64,000 nucleotides of DNA, taken from contig NZ_JANKBZ010000010.1 of the NCBI RefSeq assembly GCF_024623785.1, positions 124,001 through 188,000 on the forward strand, given 5' to 3'. A program made the position numbers and the translations under genes. This stretch comes from Archangium lipolyticum (lineage in GTDB: Bacteria; Myxococcota; Myxococcia; Myxococcales; Myxococcaceae). The notes under the pieces were generated by a model. The model did not search any database and was not told the origin of the DNA. It was given only the letters and a program-made list of their open reading frames with translations. Of the stretch, positions 26,209 to 36,450 are shown one piece after another; position 1 is the stretch's first letter; every line of letters begins with the position of its first letter.

Positions 26209-26331
26209 AAGGCCGGCCCCCTCGGCGTTCCGGGTGGTCTCCCTGCGGTGGTGTACCGGGTGAACACGGACGAGCTGCCGGGGACGAGCTCCCTTGAGCC
26301 AGTGGATGCGCCCCACCCCCGTGGACCGTCG

Positions 26332-26868
26332 ATGAGCGTGAAGGTCAGGGAGTACAAGAAGCGCGGCAAGAGCGGATGGGAGGTGGACATCACGTTCAAG
26401 TGGCCCGATGGCGAGCCGTACCTCGAGCGCGTGAAGGCGCCGGTGGGCTCCTGGTCGGGCGCGAAGGCGTGGGGTGAGCAGCGGCAGGCCGAGCTGCTCG
26501 CGCGGGGCCGCAGGGTCGTGGACGTGGAGAAGAAAAGGGAGGTGCCGACGTTGAAGGAGTTCGCCCCCAGGCTCATCGACGGGGACTCCAGGGCCAATCG
26601 GCAGAAGCCCAGCAGCACCATCACCAGCAAGGAGTCCTCGTTGCGGCTCTACCTGCTGCCGCGCTTCGGCGAGCGGCGGCTCGACGAGGTGACGAACGAG
26701 GACCTCCAGCACCTCAAGGCGGAGCTACGCGACCTGTCCACCAAGACGGTGAACAACGTCCTCACGGTGTTCAAGCGGCTGTTGAAGTGGGCTGCTCAGC
26801 GGGGAGATCATCGCGCTGGAGTGGCCGGACATCGACTTCCGCCGGGGCCAGCTCCACAAGGTGGGTGA
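26332..26868 (+). pseudogene. truncated phage-type tyrosine integrase
   Basis: From ATG 26332 the first ~160 residues match an integrase N-terminus: MSVKVREYKKRGKSGWEVDI, then LKEFAPRLID and the SAM-like core-binding domain SLRLYLLPRFGERRLDEV, DLQHLKAELRDLS and LTVFKRLLKWA. The frame then breaks. About 26800 another frame reads GEIIALEWPDIDFRRGQL, the start of the integrase catalytic domain. So an internal deletion has removed roughly 40-60 residues. The remainder, including the catalytic Arg-His-Arg-Tyr set, is missing; the sequence runs straight into the tRNA-Asp terminator. It is a relic of an element that had integrated at this tRNA. Confidence 0.72.
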
Positions 26869-26876
26869 GAAAAGAC

Positions 26877-26910
26877 GAAGGGCCCGGAACCTTGCGATTC
26901 CGGGCCCTTC
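26877..26910 (-). terminator. terminator of the tRNA-Val/tRNA-Asp operon
   Basis: Arms GAAGGGCCCGGAA (26877-26889) and TTCCGGGCCCTTC (26898-26910) pair perfectly over 13 bp around an 8-base loop. On the minus strand the hairpin is followed by GTCTTTT. It starts 4 nt past the CCA end of tRNA-Asp. Confidence 0.85.
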
Positions 26911-26913
26911 TTT

Positions 26914-26990
<77 letters not shown>

Positions 26991-27026
26991 ACGACACCGC
27001 TCTTCACTCCTACTACAGCTGCTGCT

Positions 27027-27098
27027 TGGGCGGAACAGGGATTGAACCTGTGACCCTCGCCTTGTAAGGGCGACGCTCTACCGCTGAGCTATCCGCCC
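27027..27098 (-). tRNA. tRNA-Val (TAC)
   Basis: The minus strand gives a 72-base cloverleaf without encoded CCA. It begins GGGCGGATAGCTCAGCGG, the anticodon loop is CTTACAA (anticodon TAC), the T arm AGGTTCAATCCCT and the acceptor pair GGGCGGA/TCCGCCC with discriminator A. It lies 36 bp upstream of tRNA-Asp in the same transcript. Confidence 0.97.
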
Positions 27099-27131
27099 CT
27101 CGCTTGCGTCACCGCGTTGCGACGGGGCGGC

Positions 27132-27160
27132 CTTGTATCGACCACGACCGTCACTGTCAA
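27132..27160 (-). promoter_or_regulatory. sigma-70-type promoter of the tRNA operon
   Basis: On the minus strand TTGACA (27160-27155) is followed after exactly 17 bases by TACAAG (27137-27132), matching four of six -10 positions. Transcription would start about 27125, some 27 bases before tRNA-Val. Confidence 0.7.
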
Positions 27161-27290
27161 GCATACGTTTCCAACGGACGGATCATTCCGCAGCCCCCTG
27201 ACAGGAGCGTTGACCCTGATGGTTCCTCCTGACAACCCTCGCCTCCCGCCCGCTCCCCAAGCGAGAGGGGGCACACATGGAGCCCACCCC

Positions 27291-28328
27291 TTGAACGATC
27301 GCCTCCTCCGAGCCGCTCGCCGCCAGCCCACCGACACCACCCCGGTGTGGCTCATGCGCCAGGCCGGCCGCTACCTGCCCGAGTACCGCGCCATCCGCGG
27401 CAACATCGGCTTCCTCGAGCTGTGCAAGAACCCGGACCTCGCCGCCGAGGTGACCGTGCAGCCCATCACCCGCCTGGGCGTGGATGCCGCCATCATCTTC
27501 TCGGACATCCTCATCCCCGTGGAGGCCATGGGCATCGAACTGGAGCTCGGGGACAAGGGGCCTCACTTCCCCAACCCCGTGCGCACCGCCGCGGATATCG
27601 AGCGCCTCGCCGTGCCCGACCCCGTCCAGGGCACCGGCTTCGTCGCCGAGGCCATCCGCCGCACCCGGCGCGCCCTCAATGACTCGGTGCCCGTCATCGG
27701 CTTCTCCGGCGCTCCCTTCACCCTCGCCGCGTACATGGTCGAGGGCGGTGGCTCCAAGAGCTACATCCTCATCAAGCGGCTCCTCTTCGAGCAGCCCAGG
27801 CTGGCCCACACCCTCTTCGAGAAGCTGACGAATACGCTCATCCCCTATCTGCTGATGCAGGTGGAGGCGGGCGCGAGCATCGTGCAGATCTTCGACTCGT
27901 GGGGCGGCGAGCTGTCGCCCTGGGACTACGAGCGCTTCTGTCTGCCGTACCTCACGCGCATGGTGAAGGAGGTGCAGGCCAAGGGCGTGCCCGTCATCGT
28001 CTTCGGCACCGGCATGTCCAACCACCTGCCGCTGCTCAAGCGCACCGGCGCGGACGTCATCGGGCAGGACTGGCGCACGCCCATCGACGAGGCCCGCCGC
28101 GTCCTCGGCCCCGATGTGGCCGTGCAGGGCAACCTGGATCCGCTCCACCTGTTCCTGCCTCGCGAGGAGCTGGAGCAGCGCGTGGTGGACATCCTCCGCC
28201 GTGCTGGCCCCGTGGGGCACATCTGCAACCTCGGCCACGGCATCCTCCCGCCCACGGATCCGGAGGCCGCGAAGTTCTTCGTGGACGCCGTCCACAAGCA
28301 CGGCGTCGCGCTCCGCCAGGGCACCTGA
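27291..28328 (+). CDS. hemE: uroporphyrinogen decarboxylase HemE
   Basis: Removes four carboxyl groups from uroporphyrinogen III to make coproporphyrinogen III in haem synthesis, in the cytosol. The TTG start at 27291 gives 345 residues beginning with LNDRLLRAARRQPTD, as in homologues; the longer frame upstream lacks conservation. Signature 1 is PVWLMRQAGRYLPEYR, followed by AAIIFSDILIPVEAMG (catalytic Asp in FSDIL), GFSGAPFTLAAYM and the closing GHICNLGHGILPPTDP. Length and motifs are complete. It stands alone, divergent from the tRNA operon. Confidence 0.97.
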   Translation: MNDRLLRAARRQPTDTTPVWLMRQAGRYLPEYRAIRGNIGFLELCKNPDLAAEVTVQPITRLGVDAAIIFSDILIPVEAMGIELELGDKGPHFPNPVRTAADIERLAVPDPVQGTGFVAEAIRRTRRALNDSVPVIGFSGAPFTLAAYMVEGGGSKSYILIKRLLFEQPRLAHTLFEKLTNTLIPYLLMQVEAGASIVQIFDSWGGELSPWDYERFCLPYLTRMVKEVQAKGVPVIVFGTGMSNHLPLLKRTGADVIGQDWRTPIDEARRVLGPDVAVQGNLDPLHLFLPREELEQRVVDILRRAGPVGHICNLGHGILPPTDPEAAKFFVDAVHKHGVALRQGT

Positions 28329-28410
28329 TGGCGTCACCCCGTGAGTCAGCCGGGGATGTCAGAGGCGCCCGGTAGGGTGGCGTGAGGTGTTGGGGAAGGG
28401 GACGGGCGCC

Positions 28411-28971
28411 GTGACGGACGAGGGCAGGGGCGGTGAGTACCAGCGCAGGGTACTCGCGCTTGAGCATCGCGAATTGATGGAGCTGTGGGAGGGCCTTCGG
28501 GCGGGCGTCGCGCCTGCCGATTGGCCCGCCGGTGTGCTGCTGGAGTACCTCATCCTGCGGGCCTTCCAGTTGGAAGGCGTCGAGGTGACCTGGCCGTACC
28601 GGGTCTACCGGGATGGGGTCCTCCTGGAGCAGATCGACGGGGTGGTCTATTTCGATGGGGTGTTCTGTCTGGTAGAGTTCAAGGACATGACCAGACCCGT
28701 AGATACCGTGGCCATCGTCAAGCTGAAGTCGCAGATCCTGCGCCGGCCGCGAACCACCATCGGGGCGTTGTTCTGCACGGGTGAGGTCTCGCAGGCCGCC
28801 TCCTCGCTGATGGAGATGCTGCCTCCACCCGATGTGCTGCTGTGGGAGGGAGGGGAGATCGATCTGGCCCTCCGGGGACAGCGTCTCCTCGATGGAATGA
28901 GGAGGAAGCTGCGGCATGCGGTGGAGATGGGGTTCGCGGAGCTGGGCAGGAGAAACAGGAGGGTTTTCTGA
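28411..28971 (+). CDS. PD-(D/E)XK nuclease-like protein (Mrr/restriction-endonuclease-like)
   Basis: GTG 28411 is preceded by AAGGGGACGG and gives 186 residues; GTG 28387 would add eight. The core shows the order expected of the PD-(D/E)XK fold: a helix with Glu (VLLEYLILRAF), a strand-turn with Asp (LLEQIDGVVYFD), then LVEFKDM with the E-x-K pair near residue 90. A later strand (TTIGALFCTG) and a C-terminal basic helix follow. No DNA-recognition domain or methylase partner is visible. The stop overlaps the start of the next gene by one base (TGATG), so the two form a unit. Nuclease activity is inferred from motif order only. Confidence 0.62.
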   Translation: MTDEGRGGEYQRRVLALEHRELMELWEGLRAGVAPADWPAGVLLEYLILRAFQLEGVEVTWPYRVYRDGVLLEQIDGVVYFDGVFCLVEFKDMTRPVDTVAIVKLKSQILRRPRTTIGALFCTGEVSQAASSLMEMLPPPDVLLWEGGEIDLALRGQRLLDGMRRKLRHAVEMGFAELGRRNRRVF

Positions 28972-29540
28972 TGGGCGCGTTCATCGTGACCTCGGGATTC
29001 GTGGCAGGAGGGCTCATGCGGCGTCTGTTGGACGGGCATCCCCTCCTGCGTGATCGTGCCATCAAGATCTGGGCGGCCACGAGCGGGAGTGGGGCCACGT
29101 CCCTGGCGCGGGAAATCCTCATGAACCAGCGCGAGCCCGTGATCGTGGTGCGCGATGCGGACACGCTCTCACCAGACCTGATGGCGGAGCAGCGCGGTTG
29201 GGTTCAACTGCTTCTGGAGCGGGTGGCGCCTCCGAGTGAATGGCGGATCCTGCAGATCGCACCCGAAGTCGCCGTGCTCCTCTTCCGTGACGAGTCCCTG
29301 CTGCGCTCCCTGGTTCCGGTGAGCCCCTCGTTCGAGCAGCTCATCCGGGGCCGCTACGAGCCCAACCGGGTGCTCGCCGAGCTGTTCGCGCAGGCGGGTG
29401 GGCAGCCCTTCCCCGAGCCCCTGCTGGAGCGCCTCAAGCAGGCCGATGTGTCCTCGCTCTGGGCCGCTCCGGAGCTCCGTCCCCTGGAGGAGTTCCTCCT
29501 CGAAAAGTCGGCTGCTCAACAGCCGGGCACGGCCCCCTGA
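28971..29540 (+). CDS. hypothetical protein paired with the PD-(D/E)XK protein
   Basis: ATG 28971 shares one base with the preceding stop; product 189 residues. No named family. The first 80 residues alternate strands and helices: GAFIVTSGFVAGGLMRRLL, KIWAATSGSGATSLAREIL, PVIVVRDADTLSPDL. The strand ending in DADT resembles the DxD strand of TOPRIM-type nucleases, but the usual Glu of the first strand is missing (TSG instead of EG). The remaining ~100 residues are helical with conserved-looking EWRILQIAPEVAVLLF and a C-terminal basic-acidic helix. The gene probably works with its partner, since the two are translationally coupled. Could be a regulator, inhibitor or second subunit. Confidence 0.55.
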   Translation: MGAFIVTSGFVAGGLMRRLLDGHPLLRDRAIKIWAATSGSGATSLAREILMNQREPVIVVRDADTLSPDLMAEQRGWVQLLLERVAPPSEWRILQIAPEVAVLLFRDESLLRSLVPVSPSFEQLIRGRYEPNRVLAELFAQAGGQPFPEPLLERLKQADVSSLWAAPELRPLEEFLLEKSAAQQPGTAP

Positions 29541-29603
29541 TCTCGCTCCGAGGGAGAGCAACCAGGGGCCCTGTTTACGTTGATTCTGGAGTCAATCTCC
29601 CGT

Positions 29604-29633
29604 TGACGCGATGCGACACGGGTCATTAGATGC
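29604..29633 (+). promoter_or_regulatory. possible fadIJ promoter
   Basis: TTGACG (29604-29609) is followed after 18 bases by TAGATG (29628-29633), three of six -10 positions. Just upstream TTGATTCTGGAGTCAA (29581-29596) is a short inverted repeat that could hold a repressor. The fadI start is 30 bp downstream. Weak evidence. Confidence 0.35.
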
Positions 29634-29662
29634 GCCTCATTCTGCAGGAGGGTGAGGCACAC

Positions 29663-30967
29663 ATGGCACGCGAGAAGCAGCGCAACGGTCACCGCAGGGT
29701 GGCCATCGTCCGCGGTTTGCGGACGCCCTTCGTGAAGGCGGGAACCGACTTCGCGAAGCTCACCGCGCTGGACCTGGGCCGCATGGTGGTCCAGGAGCTG
29801 GTGCAGCGCGCGGACATCGATCCCCAGGAGATCGACCAGCTGGTGTTCGGCCAGGTCATCCCCACGCTCACCGCGCCGTCCATCGCGCGCGAGGTGGTGC
29901 TCGCCGCGGGGCTGCCGCGGAAGATCGAGGCCTTCACCGTGGCGCGTGCCTGCGCCACCTCCATCCAGGCCATGACGACGGCGGCCAACGCCATCGCGGT
30001 GGGCGAGGCGGACGTGGTCGTCGCCGGTGGCACCGAGTCCATGTCGGACGCGCCCATCTTCACCAGCCGCCCGCTGGCCCAGGCGCTGGTGGCCGCCTCC
30101 AGGGCCCGCAGCCTCACGGAGAAGCTCAGGGCCTTCCAGGCGCTCAAGCCGCGCGACCTGGTCCCCGTACCTCCGGCCATCGCCGAGTACTCCACCGGCC
30201 TCACCATGGGCGAGAGCGCGGAGAAGATGGCCAAGGAGAACGGCATCTCCCGCGAGGAGCAGGACCGCATCGCGTACGCCTCGCACCAGAACGCCGCGCG
30301 CGCCTGGAAGGACGGCTTCTTCGACCCCCAGGTGATGCACGTCGTGGTGCCGCCCAAGTACGAGAAGGTGGCGCAGAAGGACAACATCGTCCGCGAGGAC
30401 ACGAGCCTGGAGGCGCTCGCCCAGCTCAAGCCCGCGTTCGACCGCAAGTACGGCTCCATCACCGCCGGCAACGCCTCGCCGCTCACCGACGGCGCCGCCG
30501 CGCTGCTGCTGATGAGCGAGGAGAAGGCCAAGGCGCTCGGTCTGGAGCCGCTCGGCTACCTGCGCGCCCATGCCTATGCCGCCACCGACCCGGGTGGCCA
30601 GCTCCTCCAGGGCCCGGCCTACGCGGCTCCCATCGCGCTGCAGCGTGCGGGGATGAAGCTCTCGGACATCGACATCGTGGAGATGCACGAGGCGTTCGCC
30701 GCCCAGGTGGCCAGCAACATCCAGGCGCTGGCCTCCAAGGAGTTCGCCCAGAAGGCCGGCTGGAGCGCGCCCGTGGGGGAGGTGGACCGCACGCGCCTCA
30801 ACCTGGCCGGTGGCTCCATCTCCATCGGTCACCCCTTCGGGGCCACGGGGGCACGCATCGTCACCCAGGCCCTGCATGAGCTGAAGCGTCAGAACAAGAA
30901 CACGGTGCTGTGCACCGTCTGCGCCGCCGGTGGCCTGGGTGCCGCGGTGGTCCTGGAGCGTGCGTGA
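29663..30967 (+). CDS. fadI: acetyl-CoA acyltransferase (thiolase) FadI-like
   Basis: Beta subunit of the fatty-acid beta-oxidation complex: it cleaves 3-ketoacyl-CoA with CoA to acetyl-CoA and a shortened acyl-CoA. ATG 29663 after an AGGAGG gives 434 residues. The catalytic Cys is in TVARACATSIQAM, and VVVAGGTESMSDAP is the thiolase signature 1 region. NLAGGSISIGHPFGATGAR carries the active His, and LCTVCAAGGLGAAVVLE the second Cys. The longer insertion in the middle (residues about 135-200) is typical of FadI rather than FadA. The stop overlaps the fadJ start by one base, so subunits are co-translated. Confidence 0.94.
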   Translation: MAREKQRNGHRRVAIVRGLRTPFVKAGTDFAKLTALDLGRMVVQELVQRADIDPQEIDQLVFGQVIPTLTAPSIAREVVLAAGLPRKIEAFTVARACATSIQAMTTAANAIAVGEADVVVAGGTESMSDAPIFTSRPLAQALVAASRARSLTEKLRAFQALKPRDLVPVPPAIAEYSTGLTMGESAEKMAKENGISREEQDRIAYASHQNAARAWKDGFFDPQVMHVVVPPKYEKVAQKDNIVREDTSLEALAQLKPAFDRKYGSITAGNASPLTDGAAALLLMSEEKAKALGLEPLGYLRAHAYAATDPGGQLLQGPAYAAPIALQRAGMKLSDIDIVEMHEAFAAQVASNIQALASKEFAQKAGWSAPVGEVDRTRLNLAGGSISIGHPFGATGARIVTQALHELKRQNKNTVLCTVCAAGGLGAAVVLERA

Positions 30968-33207
30968 TGGCTGCGATGAAGGCACAGGTGCTCGAGGCGA
31001 AGCAGGGCTTCACCTACCAGGTCGAGGACAACGTCGCGATCCTCTCCTTCGACCTGCCGGGTGAGTCGGTGAACACGCTCTCCCCCGACGTGGGCGAGGC
31101 GTTCGCCGAGCTGCTCGGACGCGCGGAGAAGGACCCCGTGGTGAAGGCGGTCGTCTTCACCTCCGGCAAGAAGGACGGCTTCGTGGCCGGGGCGAAGATC
31201 GACTTCCTCCAGACCCTCAAGACGGCCTCGGATGCCACCGCCGCCTCGCGCCATGGGCAGCAGGGCTTCGACAGGCTGGACGCGTTCCCCAAGCCGGTGG
31301 TGGCGGCCATCCACGGCGCGTGTCTGGGCGGCGGCCTGGAGTGGGCGCTCGCGTGTGACTACCGCATCGCCACCGACAGCCCGAAGACGACGCTCGGCCT
31401 GCCCGAGGTGCAGCTCGGCCTCATCCCCGGCGCGGGTGGTACCCAGCGGCTGCCGGCCCTCATCGGCGTGCAGGCCGCGTTGGACCTCATCCTCACCGGC
31501 AAGAACGTGAAGCCCTCCAAGGCCAGGAAGCTGGGCCTGGTGGACGAGGTGGTGCCCGCGCCCATCCTCCGCTCCGTGGCCGTGCGGCGCGCCCGCGAGC
31601 TGGCCGAGGGCATGCTCAAGGTGGAGCGTCCTCGCGGCCAGGGCCTCAAGGCGGTGGCGCAGCAGGGCAAGAAGGGCCTGGGCGGGCTGCTGGCGGGGTT
31701 GGCCAACAAGGAGCTGTGGGCCGAGGTCGCGCTCGAGGACAACCCGGTGGGCCGGAAGATCCTCTTCGATCAGGCGCGCAAGCAGCTGCGCAAGAAGACG
31801 CGGGGCAAGTACCCGGCGCCGGAGCGGGCGCTGGAGGCCATCCGCATCGGTGTGGAGTCCGGCCACGCGGCGGGCCTGGAGGCCGAGGCCCGGTTCTTCG
31901 GCGAGCTGGTGGTGTCCGACGTCTCCAAGCGGCTGGTGGAGATCTTCTTCGCCACCACCGCCCTCAAGAAGGAGAACGGCACCGCCAACGCGGACGTGAA
32001 GCCGCGCGAGGTGAAGAAGGTGGCCGTGCTCGGCGGCGGCCTGATGGGCGGCGGCATCGCCTACGTCAGCTCGGCGCTGCAGGGCGTGCCGGTGCGCGTG
32101 AAGGACAAGGACGATGCCGGCGTGGGCCGCGCCCTCAAGCAGGTGCAGGGCATCTACGATGAGCGGGTGAAGAAGCGCTCGCTCACGTGGCGTGAGGCGG
32201 CCTCGAAGATGGCGCTCGTCACCGGCGGCACCGGCTACGAGGGCTTCAAGAGCGCGGACGTGGTCATCGAGGCCGTCTTCGAGGACCTGGCCCTCAAGCA
32301 CCGCATCATCGGCGAGGTGGAGGCCGTCACCCGCGAGGACTGCATCTTCGCCTCCAACACCTCCAGCATCCCCATCACCGAGCTGGCCAAGGGCTCCCGC
32401 CGGCCCGCCCAGGTCATCGGCATGCATTACTTCAGCCCGGTGAACAAGATGCCGCTGCTGGAGATCATCACCCACAAGGGCACCGCCGACTGGGTGACGG
32501 CCACCTGCGTGGAGGTGGGCAAGAAGCAGGGCAAGACGGTCATCGTCGTCAACGACGGGCCGGGCTTCTACACCTCGCGCATCCTCGCGCCGTACATGAA
32601 CGAGGCCGCGTACCTGCTGGCCGATGGCGCCGACATCGCCGAGCTGGACAAGGCGCTCGTCGAGTTCGGCTTCCCCGTGGGCCCCATCACCCTGCTGGAC
32701 GAGGTGGGCATCGACGTGGCCCAGAAGGTGGGCCCCATCATGGAGGCCGCCTTCGGCAAGCGCATGGCCGCGCCCAAGGCCCTGGAGAAGGTCGTGTCCG
32801 AGGGCCGCCTGGGCCGCAAGAACAAGAAGGGCTTCTACACCTACGACGGCAAGAAGAAGAAGGAGGTGGACGTCTCCGTCTACGAGCTCCTGCCGCACGG
32901 GAAGAACCGCAAGCAGTTCGACTCGCGCGAGATGGCCGAGCGCTGCGCCCTCCAGATGGTGAACGAGGCCGTGCGCTGCCTGGGCGAGGGCATCCTGCGC
33001 AGCGCGCGTGACGGCGACGTGGGCGCCATCTTCGGGCTCGGCTTCCCGCCGTTCCTCGGTGGCCCCTTCCGCTACGCGGACAGCATCGGCCCCGCCGAGC
33101 TGCTGCGCCGCCTGGAGCACTACCAGGACAAGTACGGCGAGCGCTTCACCCCCGCGCCGTACCTGGTGGACATGGTGAAGGCGGGCAAGACGTTCTACCC
33201 GCGCTGA
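30967..33207 (+). CDS. fadJ: multifunctional enoyl-CoA hydratase/3-hydroxyacyl-CoA dehydrogenase FadJ-like
   Basis: Alpha subunit of the beta-oxidation complex: hydrates enoyl-CoA and oxidises L-3-hydroxyacyl-CoA with NAD. The 746 residues hold an N-terminal crotonase domain (AAIHGACLGGGLEWALACDY and GAGGTQRLP around residues 115-165). A Rossmann dehydrogenase follows (VAVLGGGLMGGGIAYV near 355), with the catalytic His in GMHYFSPVNKMPLLEII, and two C-terminal helical domains (GPGFYTSRI, GFGLGFPPFLGGPF-like end). The full-length two-domain order matches FadJ/FadB. It follows fadI with a one-base overlap and ends at a strong hairpin. Confidence 0.94.
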   Translation: MAAMKAQVLEAKQGFTYQVEDNVAILSFDLPGESVNTLSPDVGEAFAELLGRAEKDPVVKAVVFTSGKKDGFVAGAKIDFLQTLKTASDATAASRHGQQGFDRLDAFPKPVVAAIHGACLGGGLEWALACDYRIATDSPKTTLGLPEVQLGLIPGAGGTQRLPALIGVQAALDLILTGKNVKPSKARKLGLVDEVVPAPILRSVAVRRARELAEGMLKVERPRGQGLKAVAQQGKKGLGGLLAGLANKELWAEVALEDNPVGRKILFDQARKQLRKKTRGKYPAPERALEAIRIGVESGHAAGLEAEARFFGELVVSDVSKRLVEIFFATTALKKENGTANADVKPREVKKVAVLGGGLMGGGIAYVSSALQGVPVRVKDKDDAGVGRALKQVQGIYDERVKKRSLTWREAASKMALVTGGTGYEGFKSADVVIEAVFEDLALKHRIIGEVEAVTREDCIFASNTSSIPITELAKGSRRPAQVIGMHYFSPVNKMPLLEIITHKGTADWVTATCVEVGKKQGKTVIVVNDGPGFYTSRILAPYMNEAAYLLADGADIAELDKALVEFGFPVGPITLLDEVGIDVAQKVGPIMEAAFGKRMAAPKALEKVVSEGRLGRKNKKGFYTYDGKKKKEVDVSVYELLPHGKNRKQFDSREMAERCALQMVNEAVRCLGEGILRSARDGDVGAIFGLGFPPFLGGPFRYADSIGPAELLRRLEHYQDKYGERFTPAPYLVDMVKAGKTFYPR

Positions 33208-33219
33208 CCCCGGAGGCCA

Positions 33220-33251
33220 GGAGGGCAGGGGAGTCGCTCCTGCTGCCCTCC
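33220..33251. terminator. hairpin between convergent fadJ and the CocE-type hydrolase
   Basis: GGAGGGCAG (33220-33228) pairs with CTGCCCTCC (33243-33251), extended inside by GGAG/CTCC, 12 bp past the fadJ stop and 20 bp past the opposing stop. GC-rich and without T-run; likely bidirectional. Confidence 0.5.
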
Positions 33252-33270
33252 GGCCCGTGTCAGGCCCGCG

Positions 33271-35202
<1,932 letters not shown>

Positions 35203-35304
35203 GCACTCTCCTGATGAGGGAGCGGCATTCTCCGTGAAGGGTCGGGGGTCGGAAAGCCTCGCGTGCGCCCGATGGGATGCTTGACCCCGAATCGTTTCTG
35301 GACC

Positions 35305-36450
35305 ATGCCCCGGGCGCCCATGCCCCGCTCCGCGTCCCGCATCGTCGCCCTCGCCGCGCCTGGCGCCCTGCTCGCCTGCACCCTCGCCGTGGTGGTGGCC
35401 GCGCGCTCCTTCCCCGAGAGCTACAGCCCGGCGCGGCTCTCCTGGCCCAACGCATCCCTGCTCCTGGGCTGGGTGCGTTTCGACGCGGGTTGGTACGCGG
35501 AGATCGCCACCCAGGGATACGGGTACACCCCTGGCCAGCAGAGCTCGGTGGCCTTCTTTCCCGCCTATCCGCTCGCCATCCGCGGGCTCGGCGCGCTGGG
35601 CGTGGACACCTTCATCGCCGGCGTGCTGCTCACCGTGCTCTGTGGCCTGGCCGCCGTGCTGCTCTTCACCCGCTGGGCCTCCCACCTGAAGGGAGAGGAG
35701 GCCGCACGCGACGCGGGGCTCCTGCTCGTCTTCTACCCCTTCGCCTTCTTCCTCTATGGGGCGATGTACTCGGACGCGCTCTTCCTCCTGCTGCTGGTGG
35801 GCGCCTTCTACCTGCTCGAGCGCGGCCAGCTGCTACCCGCGGTGCTGCTGGGCGCGGTGGCCACCGCCGCACGCCCGGTGGCTCCGGCGCTGGTGCTCGG
35901 GCTGCTCGCGCGCCGGCTCGAGTGGAAGCACCAGCGCGGCGAGAAGTGGACCCTCTGGGACGCGCTCCCGGTGCTCGCCGGCCTGGGGCTCGTGCTCTAC
36001 GTCCTCTACCTCTGGCATGCCTTCGGCGAGCCCTTCGCCTTCGCCAAGGTGCAGTCCGCCCCGGGGTGGGACCAGCGGCCCGGTTGGCGCACCTGGCTCA
36101 AGGTGCGCTGGTTCCAGGGCTTCAGCTCCTCCATGACACTCGCGGACGGGCTGCGGCTGGTGGGGCATGCCGCCTTCTCCCTCGGGGCGCTCGCCCTGGT
36201 GTGGCCCACCGTGAAGCGGCTCGGTTGGGGCTACGGCGCCTATGTCGCGGCCATGGTCGGAATGCCCACCCTCTCCAGCAAGGACTTCATGGGCATGGGG
36301 CGCTACCTGCTCGCCGCCTTTCCGCTCTTCCTCACGCTCGCGCTGTTGCTGCGCGAGCGGCCTCGTCTACGCTGGGGGGTGCTCGCCACCAGTGCCGTGT
36401 TGCTCGTCTCTCTCGCCGCCGCCTACGGCGCGGGAGCCTACGTGTCATGA
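35305..36450 (+). CDS. PIG-V-like membrane mannosyl/glycosyltransferase
   Basis: Polytopic membrane protein of 381 residues with about nine to ten hydrophobic spans. The first luminal loop contains RFDAGWYAEIATQGYGY, the 'FD-W-Y--IA--GY' pattern of PIG-V-type glycosyltransferases that use a polyprenyl-phosphate sugar. Other family-like pieces are FFPAYPLAIRGL, LLVFYPFAFFLYGAMYSDALFLLLL and FMGMGRYLLAAFPLFL. ATG 35305 was chosen because it sits just before the first hydrophobic span; ATG 35275 would add 10 residues. The stop overlaps the methyltransferase start by 4 nt. Adjacent GT2 and ChbG/HpnK deacetylase genes suggest synthesis of a lipid-linked sugar. Confidence 0.78.
   Translation: MPRAPMPRSASRIVALAAPGALLACTLAVVVAARSFPESYSPARLSWPNASLLLGWVRFDAGWYAEIATQGYGYTPGQQSSVAFFPAYPLAIRGLGALGVDTFIAGVLLTVLCGLAAVLLFTRWASHLKGEEAARDAGLLLVFYPFAFFLYGAMYSDALFLLLLVGAFYLLERGQLLPAVLLGAVATAARPVAPALVLGLLARRLEWKHQRGEKWTLWDALPVLAGLGLVLYVLYLWHAFGEPFAFAKVQSAPGWDQRPGWRTWLKVRWFQGFSSSMTLADGLRLVGHAAFSLGALALVWPTVKRLGWGYGAYVAAMVGMPTLSSKDFMGMGRYLLAAFPLFLTLALLLRERPRLRWGVLATSAVLLVSLAAAYGAGAYVS

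Noticed and set aside
30889-33120. 743-codon minus-strand frame opposite fadJ
   Set aside because: Shadow frame caused by strong third-position GC of fadJ; no motif and composition typical of antisense reading.
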